Part shown: one piece after another, positions 14,719 to 22,393 of the stretch
Numbering within the stretch: the stretch's first letter is position 1
How the letters are laid out: every line of letters begins with the position of its first letter
Assembly: GCA_021772705.1 (NCBI GenBank)
Contig: JAJFLN010000485.1
Location: forward strand, 1-22,552
From: Candidatus Cloacimonadota bacterium
Lineage (GTDB): Bacteria; Muiribacteriota; UBA6191; JACPRK01
DNA length: 22,552 nt
Reading direction: 5' to 3'
Notes under the pieces: model-generated
What the model was told of the DNA's origin: nothing
Databases searched by the model: none
Seen by the model: the letters and a program-made list of their open reading frames with translations, nothing else
Program-made: the position numbers and the translations under genes

Positions 14719-15785
14719 CCTTTCTTCTGAAGCGATTGAAGCGTCTTCAGCAGCAGCCGAGCTCGATCCTCGGCCATTCGATGCTTCTTGAGGAGGTAAG
14801 CCAGGACATCGAGGGTCAAGTCCTTGCCTCCCGTCAGCACGAGGCGGTTGAGCGGCCTGTCCACGATTTCTGAGAGTACTCGGGAACGGTATCCGGTCCA
14901 GCGTGTCACCAGGCTAGACAGACGTCCTGCATCCTCATCCCGGCCGACGGACTTGTCGGGAGTCTGGGACCAGAGTGCAGCGTAAGGATTGTCGAACTCC
15001 GAGATGTGTTCGCCGTACTCCTTGGCGTCCAAGGGGTCGATAGCTCTGGCGACGGAGGGTTCGACGAAGGAGCTGTTCAGGACTGTGCCGTAACCGCGGA
15101 TCCGGGCGACGGTTGTGATGGCCTCGAGGATCTCATCCTCCATGGCGTTGAATTTTCGTTCTCGGCTGTTCTGGGAAGAGAAGAGCTTCTTGTTTGCCTG
15201 CTCATCAATCTTCACCATCTCGTCATTGAGCTCGTTGAAGCGATCTTCCAACTCTTTCTTCTTCTTCCAGAACCTGTTCTCCAGATCGGCGAGCTTGCCC
15301 GCTAGGTTGGGTTCTCCTGCCCGATTCTTGAGGTTCAGGGTCTTTTCGTTCAGATCCTCCGCGAGACGGGCGATCTCCTGACTGACCTCGAACCGGTCCC
15401 GGTTCAGCTTGTCGAAGCGGGACCGGTTCTGCTGGGCTGTCCGGCTCCGGGCGACGGCCCGCTCCTTGAAGATGCGGGTTCTGCCCTCCGGGGTGGTCCC
15501 ATCAGGAAATGGCTGTTCGAATCTACGGGAATCGAAATGATAGAGCTGCATGCCGGGATGAAAGAGCATCAGGAAAGCCAGGTCCACGGTGGCCAGATCC
15601 TCATGGGCCTTCTGGCTGGAGGCGACGGTCTTCTTGCGTCCCAGAAGGCGGTCGAGTTCGTCCACCGGGTCCGCTCTTCTGGACTGGGCCTGAAGGGTCG
15701 CGACAGCCATCATGGCCATCATGGTCAGGATCAACAGGAGAGCGGTCTTCCGGATGTGGGCAAACAAGAGCGGAAACTCCTTCAT
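14715..15785 (-). CDS. Exported coiled-coil protein of unknown function
   Basis: The chosen ATG at 15785 gives 356 residues beginning MKEFPLLFAHIRKT, a hydrophobic Leu/Met/Ala stretch and a TLQAQS cleavage region at about residue 35, a good Sec signal peptide. A TTG at 15836 would add 17 residues and spoil it. The middle (about 110-230) is a charged, heptad-like helix rich in Glu, Lys, Arg and Asn, resembling a Skp/OmpH-type arm but with no proven homology. The C-terminal part contains RLSSLVTRWTGYRSRVLSEI and LDVLAYLLKKHRMAEDRARL, both helical. The last codons overlap the start of the 1805-residue gene by four bases, so the two are translationally coupled and likely act together, possibly with this one as chaperone or periplasmic partner (inference). 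Confidence 0.8.
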   Translation of the reverse strand: MKEFPLLFAHIRKTALLLILTMMAMMAVATLQAQSRRADPVDELDRLLGRKKTVASSQKAHEDLATVDLAFLMLFHPGMQLYHFDSRRFEQPFPDGTTPEGRTRIFKERAVARSRTAQQNRSRFDKLNRDRFEVSQEIARLAEDLNEKTLNLKNRAGEPNLAGKLADLENRFWKKKKELEDRFNELNDEMVKIDEQANKKLFSSQNSRERKFNAMEDEILEAITTVARIRGYGTVLNSSFVEPSVARAIDPLDAKEYGEHISEFDNPYAALWSQTPDKSVGRDEDAGRLSSLVTRWTGYRSRVLSEIVDRPLNRLVLTGGKDLTLDVLAYLLKKHRMAEDRARLLLKTLQSLQKKG

Positions 15786-16022
15786 TATTGAGAACAGACA
15801 TACCCCCATTCTCAAGCTTAACAGAAAGATCGCCAAGCGAGGAGCCGGTATTTTTACGGTGTCAACCCTATACGTGAGTCATGGGACGCGGGAAAGTAGT
15901 GGATGTCACGGAAGAATGACGAACCGGCCTCGAAAGGAGGTCCTTCCGGGGCGGGCATCCGCCACGGTGAGTCGCCAATCAGTCACTTTCTTCAAGACCC
16001 CGGCCGACTTCTCAACAGTGAA

Positions 16023-16364
16023 TCAGCGGCCCGTCTTCTGCCGGAGCTGTTTCGCCTCGGCCTTGACGGCCTCCGCCTCCGGTGGGGAGATGACCTTGTC
16101 CCACATGATCTTCTTGGCTGTCAGTTCGCAGAACTCGGTCTTGACGACGAGGAAGACCCAGATGGCGATGCATCCCACTGTCCAAACCCGGGAACGGGCC
16201 AGGCCGAGGGAGATGTGCTTCAGGATCTCCTCCAGGCCCATCCGGATGACCACAGCGAAGAGGGCCAGCAGGATCATCCCGGGCAAGTAATAGCCAAAGG
16301 CAGCAACCAGTGACTTGAAGGGCATTTCCTTTGCCCAGAGAAGGCTGGAAAGGTCGAGGATCAT
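16023..16364 (-). CDS. Small membrane protein, two predicted helices, unknown function
   Basis: The 113-residue protein has two hydrophobic segments, at about 20-42 (ending in LLALFAVVIRMG) and about 61-76 (VGCIAIWVFLVV), followed by a charged, Lys/Glu/Ala-rich C terminus (EAEAVKAEAKQL). No family was recognised. The start at 16364 has no clear Shine-Dalgarno sequence; an ATG at 16325 (MPFKSLVAAFG) is preceded by AAAGGAA but very closely. It lies 138 bases after the pilin gene, past a strong stem-loop, and 237 bases before the exported coiled-coil gene, all on one strand. It may be an inner-membrane partner of the pilin-like protein; this rests on position only. Confidence 0.65.
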   Translation of the reverse strand: MILDLSSLLWAKEMPFKSLVAAFGYYLPGMILLALFAVVIRMGLEEILKHISLGLARSRVWTVGCIAIWVFLVVKTEFCELTAKKIMWDKVISPPEAEAVKAEAKQLRQKTGR

Positions 16365-16462
16365 AAGTCTGACACCGCCCTGTCAGTGGCTATTTCGGGA
16401 ACAAAGAAACCACTGGAGCATACCATCACGGAGCCCCAGCGGCAGAGAGTGACTTCAGGCGA

Positions 16463-16493
16463 TCCAGGGAAAGCCCCCCGGCCTTCCCCTGGA
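16463..16493 (-). terminator. Stem-loop after the pilin gene (partial terminator or mRNA stabiliser)
   Basis: Starting 9 bases past the pilin TAG, the minus strand can form a GC-rich stem in which CCAGGGGAAGGCC pairs imperfectly with GGGCTTTCCCTGG. No U-run follows. In pilin operons such stems often protect an abundant first message while lowering read-through to the next gene; that is the inferred role here. Confidence 0.45.
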
Positions 16494-16502
16494 GGCAGCG
16501 AA

Positions 16503-16775
16503 CTATTCTGCCTTGCCACCCTTTTCGGCCGCCTCTTTCTTGGCGACTCCGGCAGCTTCGGCAGCCTTGGCGGCCTTGGCACGGGCTTCCCCGTCCGCGG
16601 CGGCCTGATCGCTGATCTTCCGGGCGTCGGTGACACCGGACTCGATATCACCGTACATGTCACCCGTGCTCGAGCGAATCGCATTGATCGCAAGAATAGC
16701 GAACATTACAAAGATGACCAGCAGCGCCCCGTACTCGACGAGATCCTGCCCCTTCTTGTTGCGAAAACGACGCAT
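16503..16775 (-). CDS. Flp/class IVb-type pilin-like protein
   Basis: This 90-residue protein has the class IVb (Flp) prepilin signature: a short basic leader MRRFRNKKG, then QDLVEY and a hydrophobic segment ALLVIFVMFAILAINAI. The predicted prepilin peptidase cut is after G9, with E14 and Y15 at mature positions 5 and 6, as in Flp subunits. The C-terminal half (about 55-90) is an Ala/Lys/Glu-rich helix (ARAKAAKAAEAAG), which lengthens it beyond a typical Flp of 50-70 residues. AAGGAGG lies 8 bases before the ATG, a strong site suggesting high expression. No TadA/CpaF ATPase, TadBC or prepilin peptidase is in the window. It heads the minus-strand gene set that ends with the giant exported protein. 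Confidence 0.85.
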   Translation of the reverse strand: MRRFRNKKGQDLVEYGALLVIFVMFAILAINAIRSSTGDMYGDIESGVTDARKISDQAAADGEARAKAAKAAEAAGVAKKEAAEKGGKAE

Positions 16776-16856
16776 CTTCCCTGCCTCCTTGATGAGCTCC
16801 GATCCAGCTTTTGTTTCCCTGTGACCTATCTTATCCTCAGTTGGCCACTCTTGATC

Positions 16857-16887
16857 ATCTTACTATCACGAGCAAGGTGTATGTCAA
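16857..16887 (-). promoter_or_regulatory. Candidate promoter for the pilin gene set
   Basis: A perfect TTGACA (16882-16887) is followed on the minus strand by TAAGAT (16857-16862) at a long 19-base spacing; GATAGT at 15 bases is an alternative -10. It would leave a leader of roughly 75 bases. It sits in the divergent region between the pilin gene and the GT2 gene. Confidence 0.35.
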
Positions 16888-16987
16888 CTCAGATCGATTC
16901 GATTCAAATCCTGGAGGAGTCCATCAGATCACCAGAAAGAGCAAGGGTTCTCGCTCTTCCCTCCGAAAGGGTCAGAGGCCGAGCGTC

Positions 16988-17779
16988 ATGGACCTGAGCA
17001 TTCTAATAGTCGGATACAACAGCCGGGCGCTGCTGGAGCCCTGCCTGGCGTCATTGACCCGAGAGCTCAGCACGCAGCTCCGGTTCGAGGTGGCTGTCGT
17101 CGACAACGCTTCGACTGACGGTACCATTGAGTGGATTCGCCGTGAACACCCGTCGATCCAGGTTGTGGCCAACAGCGAGAATGTCGGCTTCGCCCGAGCC
17201 TGCAACCAGGCTCTGTCGGTTACCTCCGGCCGGCTGGTCCTGTTCCTGAACCCGGACACGGAGGTTCCAGCGGGGGCCCTGGACGATCTGGCTCGAGAGC
17301 TGGAGGCATCGCCCTCTACCGGGCTGATCGGACCCAGGCTCACCGGCGAGGGGCCGCCAGCCTGGGGCGAATTTCCCTCCTTCTGGAACCTGCTGCTGGG
17401 CCAGATTGCCACCGGACCATCGGTCGAACCCGGCAGGGGTCCCGTGGACTGGCTCCTGGGGGCCTGTGTCATGGCTCGCCGCGGCCTGATGGAACGATTG
17501 GAAGGCTTCGACGAGGACTACTTTCTGTATGGAGAGGACATGGATCTTTGTGATCGGGTGGCGGAAGCCGGTCTGCAGGTGGTTTACTATCCGGCGGTAA
17601 CCGTGGTCCACAGAGGGAATCCGGTCTTCAGTACCGATCGTCTCGACCGGATTTCGCGGGCTCGGTTGCTCTTCTTCCGCAAGCGAAGGAGCCTCATCGA
17701 GTTCGGCCTGGTCTATCTTGGTACCTTGATTGTGAGAGGCCTCCGGCGACTGAAGGCCTGTATCTCCCCGAACTCCTGA
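16988..17779 (+). CDS. GT2 family glycosyltransferase, WbbL/rhamnosyltransferase-like
   Basis: The ATG at 16988 (MDLSILIVGYN) gives 263 residues with a full GT-A fold; the open frame runs back to 16811, but the added 59 residues resemble nothing and cover the intergenic region. Motifs are VDNASTDGT (38-46, nucleotide-sugar binding), NPDTE (88-92, metal-binding DxD equivalent), WLLGACVMARR (155-165, acceptor side) and YGEDMDLC (181-188, catalytic base region). This pattern is shared with WbbL-type rhamnosyltransferases that add a sugar from dTDP-rhamnose or a similar donor to a lipid-linked glycan; the actual donor is unknown. Polar residues precede a C-terminal hydrophobic and basic stretch (about 238-255) that may attach it to the membrane. 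The radical SAM-GT2 gene follows after 52 bases, probably on the same mRNA. Confidence 0.87.
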   Translation: MDLSILIVGYNSRALLEPCLASLTRELSTQLRFEVAVVDNASTDGTIEWIRREHPSIQVVANSENVGFARACNQALSVTSGRLVLFLNPDTEVPAGALDDLARELEASPSTGLIGPRLTGEGPPAWGEFPSFWNLLLGQIATGPSVEPGRGPVDWLLGACVMARRGLMERLEGFDEDYFLYGEDMDLCDRVAEAGLQVVYYPAVTVVHRGNPVFSTDRLDRISRARLLFFRKRRSLIEFGLVYLGTLIVRGLRRLKACISPNS

Positions 17780-17831
17780 CGTGATTCCAACATCCTGAGC
17801 GGACAGGATCTCAAGAAAGGCAGCCCACTCC

Positions 17832-20225
17832 ATGAAGATCTTCCTCGGCAACCCTCCCTGGTATCGCGAAGGGCTCTATTTCGTCAGGGCCGGGTCGCGC
17901 TGGCCCCACTTCGAGGAGAAGGGATGCACCTACATGCCTTTCCCCTTCTATATGGGCCACGCTGCGGCGATGCTGGAAGAAGCGGGCCACCAGGTCTGTG
18001 TCTGCGATGGCGTGGCGGAGGGCATCTCCCAGGATGAATACATCCGCCGGGCCGAGGAGTTCGGGCCCGACTTCGTGTTTCAGGAGACATCCACCCCCTC
18101 CATCGAAGAGGATCTAGGTGTGGTCAAGAAGATGCGGGACCTGCTCCCGGAGGCCCTCTACGGCATGGCGGGTATGCATGCCCCGATGCAGGACAAGTCG
18201 TTCCTGGCCGAGACACCCACCGTCGATGTCAGCTTCGTGGGCGAGTACGAGACCACCCTTGTGGACATCGCGAGCTTGATGGACCAGGGGAAGAAGGACT
18301 TCTCCTCCGTGGAGGGTCTGGTTTGCCGGGATGAAGAGGGAAACCTGCACGAAACGGGCCGCCGGCGGATGCTGGCCAACGTGGATGACTATCCCTGGCC
18401 GGCCCGGCATCACTTCCCCATGGATCGGTACCACGACGAGCCTGGCGATATCCCCCAGCCCTCCGTGCAGATGTGGGCGTCCCGAGGATGCCCGTTCCAT
18501 TGCAACTTCTGTGTTTGGCCCCAGCTGATGTACGCCAACAACCAGTACCGGCCTCGTTCGCCCCAGTGCATCGTTGATGAGATGGAACACCTGGTGAAGG
18601 AATGGGGCTATCGATCGGTCTACTTTGATGACGATACATTCAACATCGGAAAGCCCAGGATGCTGGCCCTGGCCGAGGAGATTCAACGCCGGGGACTGAA
18701 GGTGCCCTGGGCGGCGATGTGCCGGGCCGATCTGATGGATCGATCCCTCCTGGAGGCTCTCAAGGCTTCGGGAATGGCGGCTGTGAAGTATGGCATCGAG
18801 TCGGCGGATCAGCAGGTCGTGAATGACTGCGGCAAGGCCCTCTCCATTGCCAAGGTACGCCAGACCTGCCAGACGACTCGTGAGCTTGGAATCCGGATGC
18901 ACCTGACGTTCATGTTTGGTCTGCCAGGAGAGACTCGAGAGTCGGCGGGGCGAACGAAGGAGCTGGCCCTGGAGCTGGATCCCCACTCCGCCCAGTTCTC
19001 CATCGCGACCCCCTTCATAGGGAGCCGGTATCACGAGCAGCTCCTGGAGACGGGTCATCTGAGGAGCGAGAACTACGGTCGATTCGATGGCTACAGAACG
19101 ACGGAAGTCCGGACCGATGAGCTGTCGTCGGAGGACCTGGAAGAGATCGCGGCGGACATGCACAAGTCCTGGCGGGAACACACAGTTCGACGGGGTCCCC
19201 AGGGACCCGCTGTGCATCAGGAACGGCACGGCGTGACTGTCATCGTTCCCCACGTGGCCAACAGAGATCTGCTGGAAGAGTGCCTCGCCTCCCTGGAGGC
19301 TCAGGACACGAAGCCTCTGGAAGTCCTGATCGTGACCAACGAGTCGCCGGAGCATCTGGCGGATCGCTTCCCGTCATACCGGTGGGTGGATGCCCCGGAG
19401 AGGCAGGGCTTCTCGGCTGCGGTCAACGCGGGAATTCGGGAGGCCCGAGGCGAGTTCGTGGCGTTGCTCAACGACGATGCCGTGGTGGGACCCAACTGGC
19501 TCTCCGAGCTGGCGACGGCCCTGGACAAGACGGCTGCAGCGGGTTTTGCCGCCAGCCGTGTCCTCGACTATTCGGATCGGCGCAAGCTTCAGAGCGCCGG
19601 CGACAGTGTGACCCTCTCGGGTTATGCCTTCAGCCGCGGCTCCGGTGAGGAGGATGGCCCCAGGTACAACGAGAAGGTCTTCCTCTTCGGAGCGAGCGGG
19701 TGCGCCGCGATGTATCGCTATCAAATGCTCGAGGATCTGGGACTGTTCGACGAGGACTTCGAGAACTATCTCGAAGACGTGGATCTGTCACTGAGAGCCA
19801 ACCTCTGGGGCTACCGGTGTCTCTATGTGCCCATGGCCATCGCCTATCACCGTGGAGGAACCACGACCGGTGGAATGCGCCATCCCGATGTGGTGCGCCG
19901 TTTCGGCAGGAATACGGTGAGCCTGATGGTGAAGGACTTTCCCAGGGAGGTGTTCCGGAAGCACTTCCTGAAGATCGGCGGCTACCTGACCTTCATGGTC
20001 TTCTATCACCTGTTCTGGACCCGCCAGGGCATGGCCTACATCAAGGGCCTCAAAGAAGGCTGGGACGGCAGGCACAACATGCTGCTGAAGCGGAAACAGG
20101 TACTGGGAGGCATGCGTGTCAGCCCCGGCGAGGCCTACCGGATGCTCTGGGACGGACGCAAGGATCTGGACGAGTTCAAGACGACCCGGTTGCCCAGGAT
20201 GCTTCGAGCGATGAACTTGGGGTGA
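17832..20225 (+). CDS. B12-binding radical SAM protein fused to a GT2 glycosyltransferase
   Basis: The 797-residue protein has three parts. Residues 1-160 look like a B12-binding Rossmann domain, beginning MKIFLGNPPW. Residues about 210-450 are a radical SAM barrel with the cluster motif RGCPFHCNFC (C220, C224, C227), then YFDDDTFN (264-271) and MFGLPGETRES (361-371), as in cobalamin-dependent radical SAM enzymes of the BchE/P-methylase type. Residues about 465-700 are a GT2 domain: VTVIVPHVANRDLLEECLAS, LNDDA (546-550, DxD equivalent), FLFGASGCAAMYR (617-629) and YLEDVDLSLR (646-655). A helical tail (about 700-797) contains a hydrophobic segment. No stop or frameshift lies at the junction. 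A role in making or methylating a surface glycan is inferred. It follows the GT2 gene by 52 bases and ends 12 bases from a convergent gene. Confidence 0.88.
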   Translation: MKIFLGNPPWYREGLYFVRAGSRWPHFEEKGCTYMPFPFYMGHAAAMLEEAGHQVCVCDGVAEGISQDEYIRRAEEFGPDFVFQETSTPSIEEDLGVVKKMRDLLPEALYGMAGMHAPMQDKSFLAETPTVDVSFVGEYETTLVDIASLMDQGKKDFSSVEGLVCRDEEGNLHETGRRRMLANVDDYPWPARHHFPMDRYHDEPGDIPQPSVQMWASRGCPFHCNFCVWPQLMYANNQYRPRSPQCIVDEMEHLVKEWGYRSVYFDDDTFNIGKPRMLALAEEIQRRGLKVPWAAMCRADLMDRSLLEALKASGMAAVKYGIESADQQVVNDCGKALSIAKVRQTCQTTRELGIRMHLTFMFGLPGETRESAGRTKELALELDPHSAQFSIATPFIGSRYHEQLLETGHLRSENYGRFDGYRTTEVRTDELSSEDLEEIAADMHKSWREHTVRRGPQGPAVHQERHGVTVIVPHVANRDLLEECLASLEAQDTKPLEVLIVTNESPEHLADRFPSYRWVDAPERQGFSAAVNAGIREARGEFVALLNDDAVVGPNWLSELATALDKTAAAGFAASRVLDYSDRRKLQSAGDSVTLSGYAFSRGSGEEDGPRYNEKVFLFGASGCAAMYRYQMLEDLGLFDEDFENYLEDVDLSLRANLWGYRCLYVPMAIAYHRGGTTTGGMRHPDVVRRFGRNTVSLMVKDFPREVFRKHFLKIGGYLTFMVFYHLFWTRQGMAYIKGLKEGWDGRHNMLLKRKQVLGGMRVSPGEAYRMLWDGRKDLDEFKTTRLPRMLRAMNLG

Positions 20226-20237
20226 GGCGGGCCCCTC

Positions 20238-21230
20238 CTACGACTCGGCTGCGGTGCTCTCCAGCAACGTATTGACGTCGAGGAAGGACTCTTCGATGAC
20301 CTTGATCTCGCCGTCGATCTTTTCGATGTCTCGATCCATCTCGGCGTCGACCCGGGAGGAGTCGGCGTTGAGGGTGGCGATCTTCATGTGGAAGTTCTTG
20401 ATGTACTTGAAGATGATGTCCATCTGAACGTCATAGAGGCGCCGCATCTTCTCGATCTTCCCGTAGTTCTCCAGCATGGCCTCCGACATCTCGAGGCTTT
20501 TCTGGAGCGCTCGCGTCATGCCCGCGTCAGTTTCGCTGTCCAGGTCGCGGTTCAGGCGGTCGATGTCGCCCTTGATCTCCTTGATGTTGTAGCTCTGATA
20601 GACAGAATCGAGCTGCCTCTTCTTGGACTGAAGGGTCGAGAGCCGCTGATCCACCAGGTTCTCGATGCGGGGATTCAGGCTCGAGGCCAGCAGGCTCTTG
20701 GTGCTGGAGTCGGAACCGGCGATGGTGCGCAGAATGTCCTGCTTCAACATCTCTGCCGGGGAGCGGGGGAGTTGCAGGTGCCGTTCCACCTGGCCCTTCT
20801 GAAGGTTGTAGAAGAAGGCCAGGGAAATGGAGCTCATGACGAGACTGACGAAGAAGGTCCCTGGATAGCCCGTGAGGATCGAGAAGGTGAAGAAGACCGG
20901 GGCCAGGTAGGTCATGAACCGGACGAGGGTGACGTCCTCCCTCGTATCCGATGAGCTCTGGTTGGTGACCTGTTTGAAGTTGTTCAGGTGCTTGATGGTG
21001 GACCAGCTCGAGTAGAGGGCCAGAAGCATCAGGGGCAGAGCGACGCCGTGAAGTCCGACGATCTTCAACATGAAGGCCAGGGAGAAATCGAGAAGGGTGA
21101 AGACCGTGCTGGTCATGCCCGACTTGGCACTTTCGAGGGAACACTTGAAGCAATTGCCGCTTCCGTCAGTGATGACGTCGCTGCAACGAGGACAGAGTTC
21201 TCTATCCTCTATGACGAGCAGCTCTGACAA
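20238..21230 (-). CDS. Zinc-ribbon membrane protein with long C-terminal coiled coil
   Basis: The 330-residue protein begins with a zinc ribbon, CPRC (13-16) and CFKC (27-30). Three hydrophobic stretches follow, at about 43-75, 104-120 and 124-141, then a charged helical region (about 185-325) with heptad-like Leu/Ile spacing, predicted as coiled coil. No family was recognised; a zinc ribbon joined to membrane helices is seen in several uncharacterised envelope proteins. The start is a TTG at 21230: an in-frame TGA lies 27 bases upstream, no ATG or GTG lies between, and AAGGGA precedes it. The near-consensus promoter at 21294-21322 gives a leader of about 55 bases. It converges on the radical SAM-GT2 gene with a 12-base gap and no visible terminator. 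Confidence 0.8.
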   Translation of the reverse strand: MSELLVIEDRELCPRCSDVITDGSGNCFKCSLESAKSGMTSTVFTLLDFSLAFMLKIVGLHGVALPLMLLALYSSWSTIKHLNNFKQVTNQSSSDTREDVTLVRFMTYLAPVFFTFSILTGYPGTFFVSLVMSSISLAFFYNLQKGQVERHLQLPRSPAEMLKQDILRTIAGSDSSTKSLLASSLNPRIENLVDQRLSTLQSKKRQLDSVYQSYNIKEIKGDIDRLNRDLDSETDAGMTRALQKSLEMSEAMLENYGKIEKMRRLYDVQMDIIFKYIKNFHMKIATLNADSSRVDAEMDRDIEKIDGEIKVIEESFLDVNTLLESTAAES

Positions 21231-21293
21231 GGGTTCCCTTCGATCTGTCGGACATCAGCAGGAACCCGGATGGGTCTCCTCAACACGGAATGA

Positions 21294-21322
21294 AATATAG
21301 GCATGGCGAATGGCCTTGTCAA
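21294..21322 (-). promoter_or_regulatory. Strong sigma70-like promoter of the zinc-ribbon gene
   Basis: On the minus strand TTGACA (21317-21322), a 17-base spacer and TATATT (21294-21299) match the consensus at 11 of 12 positions. The distance to the TTG start fits a short untranslated leader. The -10 box is identical to that of the pseudopilin promoter. Confidence 0.72.
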
Positions 21323-21484
21323 CACGACCTGCGAGCGGGGGGGGGAGTCGGTGGAGGACTTGACAGAGCGTGGATTCGGCTCAGGAACCGGGAACTACCG
21401 GGCTCTGCAAGCGGAGTGTCAGATGGAACTGGCACCGGGAGCAGGGGAGGTGACGGTGGGACGGCGACCAAGTTGTGCAGGGGC

Positions 21485-22243
21485 TCAATACGTAGGAGCG
21501 TACTCGCTGTGGCCGAGCCGGGCTTCGCCGTTGGGCACGTAGTAGGTATCCCCCGTTTGGCCAGCCAAAGGATTTGCGCCCGAACCTGCGGGATTCCTGC
21601 GACCGTACCGGCGGCAGAATGTGAAAGAGCCATTCTGCCACTCCTCGGTTCGAGTACTCCAGTTGAACCCCTCGAGGGGATCCTCCGTGGTGGTTGGATT
21701 TGCCGTGTCGAAGGTTTGCCTGGCCGAGAAGAGGCGATTCACGTAGGTGTAGATGCGAGGATCCGGAAGTCCTCCCCACAGACCTCTGACACTTCCCGGG
21801 CGAGCCCCGGACTGACCGGCGGTGTTTGAAATCCCCGTATAGTCGACTCCCAGGTTCTCTTCGTCCTCTGGACACCTGAATATCTTGGCCTCCGATACGA
21901 GCCTCAGTACCCTGTTGTTACCGGTGTTCGTGACTCCCCACGAAATGGGTACGGTCCCCAGCCAGACCGAGTAAGGGGTCGACAGTCCTGCTGCCCGGGT
22001 GTTATCGATCGAGGAGTCTGTCCCCAGCCTGAGGACCGTGTCGGGCTCCAGATCTCCTCTCGTGACCTCTGTTACCTTGATTGCGGCGGCGATCTCCTGC
22101 TGATGAATGAGACAACGATTCTTCCTCGCTGTGCTGGCGAATTCGCCGTACTTGGCGACTCCCATGGAGGCGAAGATGCCGAGCACGATGGTGACGAACA
22201 GCAACTCCAGGATGGTGAAGGCATGTCTACGTTGAGTTCGCAT
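21485..22243 (-). CDS. Type II secretion/type IV pilus pseudopilin-like protein
   Basis: The 252-residue protein has a type III N-terminal methylation signal: basic leader MRTQRRHA, then FTILELLFVTIVLGIFASMG. The predicted cut is A8/F9, with E13 at mature position 5, followed by a long hydrophobic helix. Position -1 is Ala where Gly is nearly universal; Ala is tolerated by some prepilin peptidases. The globular part has few cysteines (C44, one in IFRCPEDEE and one in FTFCRRYG) and many Asn, Gly and Thr residues. It is larger than a major pseudopilin, so a minor pseudopilin or a type II secretion-like exported protein is likely. No secretion ATPase or secretin gene is in the window. A strong promoter lies upstream, but no Shine-Dalgarno sequence is seen before the ATG. 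Confidence 0.82.
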   Translation of the reverse strand: MRTQRRHAFTILELLFVTIVLGIFASMGVAKYGEFASTARKNRCLIHQQEIAAAIKVTEVTRGDLEPDTVLRLGTDSSIDNTRAAGLSTPYSVWLGTVPISWGVTNTGNNRVLRLVSEAKIFRCPEDEENLGVDYTGISNTAGQSGARPGSVRGLWGGLPDPRIYTYVNRLFSARQTFDTANPTTTEDPLEGFNWSTRTEEWQNGSFTFCRRYGRRNPAGSGANPLAGQTGDTYYVPNGEARLGHSEYAPTY

Positions 22244-22289
22244 GTCAGGTTGAGGAGATCAGGTGACAGAAACGGGTTCCCCCCCTTTG

Positions 22290-22318
22290 AATATAGGCGC
22301 CATGCGGCTTGGCGTCAA
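22290..22318 (-). promoter_or_regulatory. Strong sigma70-like promoter of the pseudopilin gene
   Basis: On the minus strand TTGACG (22313-22318), a 17-base spacer and TATATT (22290-22295) match the consensus at 10 of 12 positions. A leader of about 40 bases would precede the ATG at 22243. A run of seven G on the mRNA strand lies just past the -10 box. Confidence 0.65.
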
Positions 22319-22393
22319 CCGGAGCGAAGTCGGACCCGGGTCTCGCCGTGCGGGGTGCATGTCCCGTAGGGGGTCCCCTGGCCTATTCCGGAT

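Noticed and set aside
13657..14730. Plus-strand open frame of 357 codons
   Set aside because: Antisense to the signal peptide and N-terminal part of the giant gene, with no recognisable motif.
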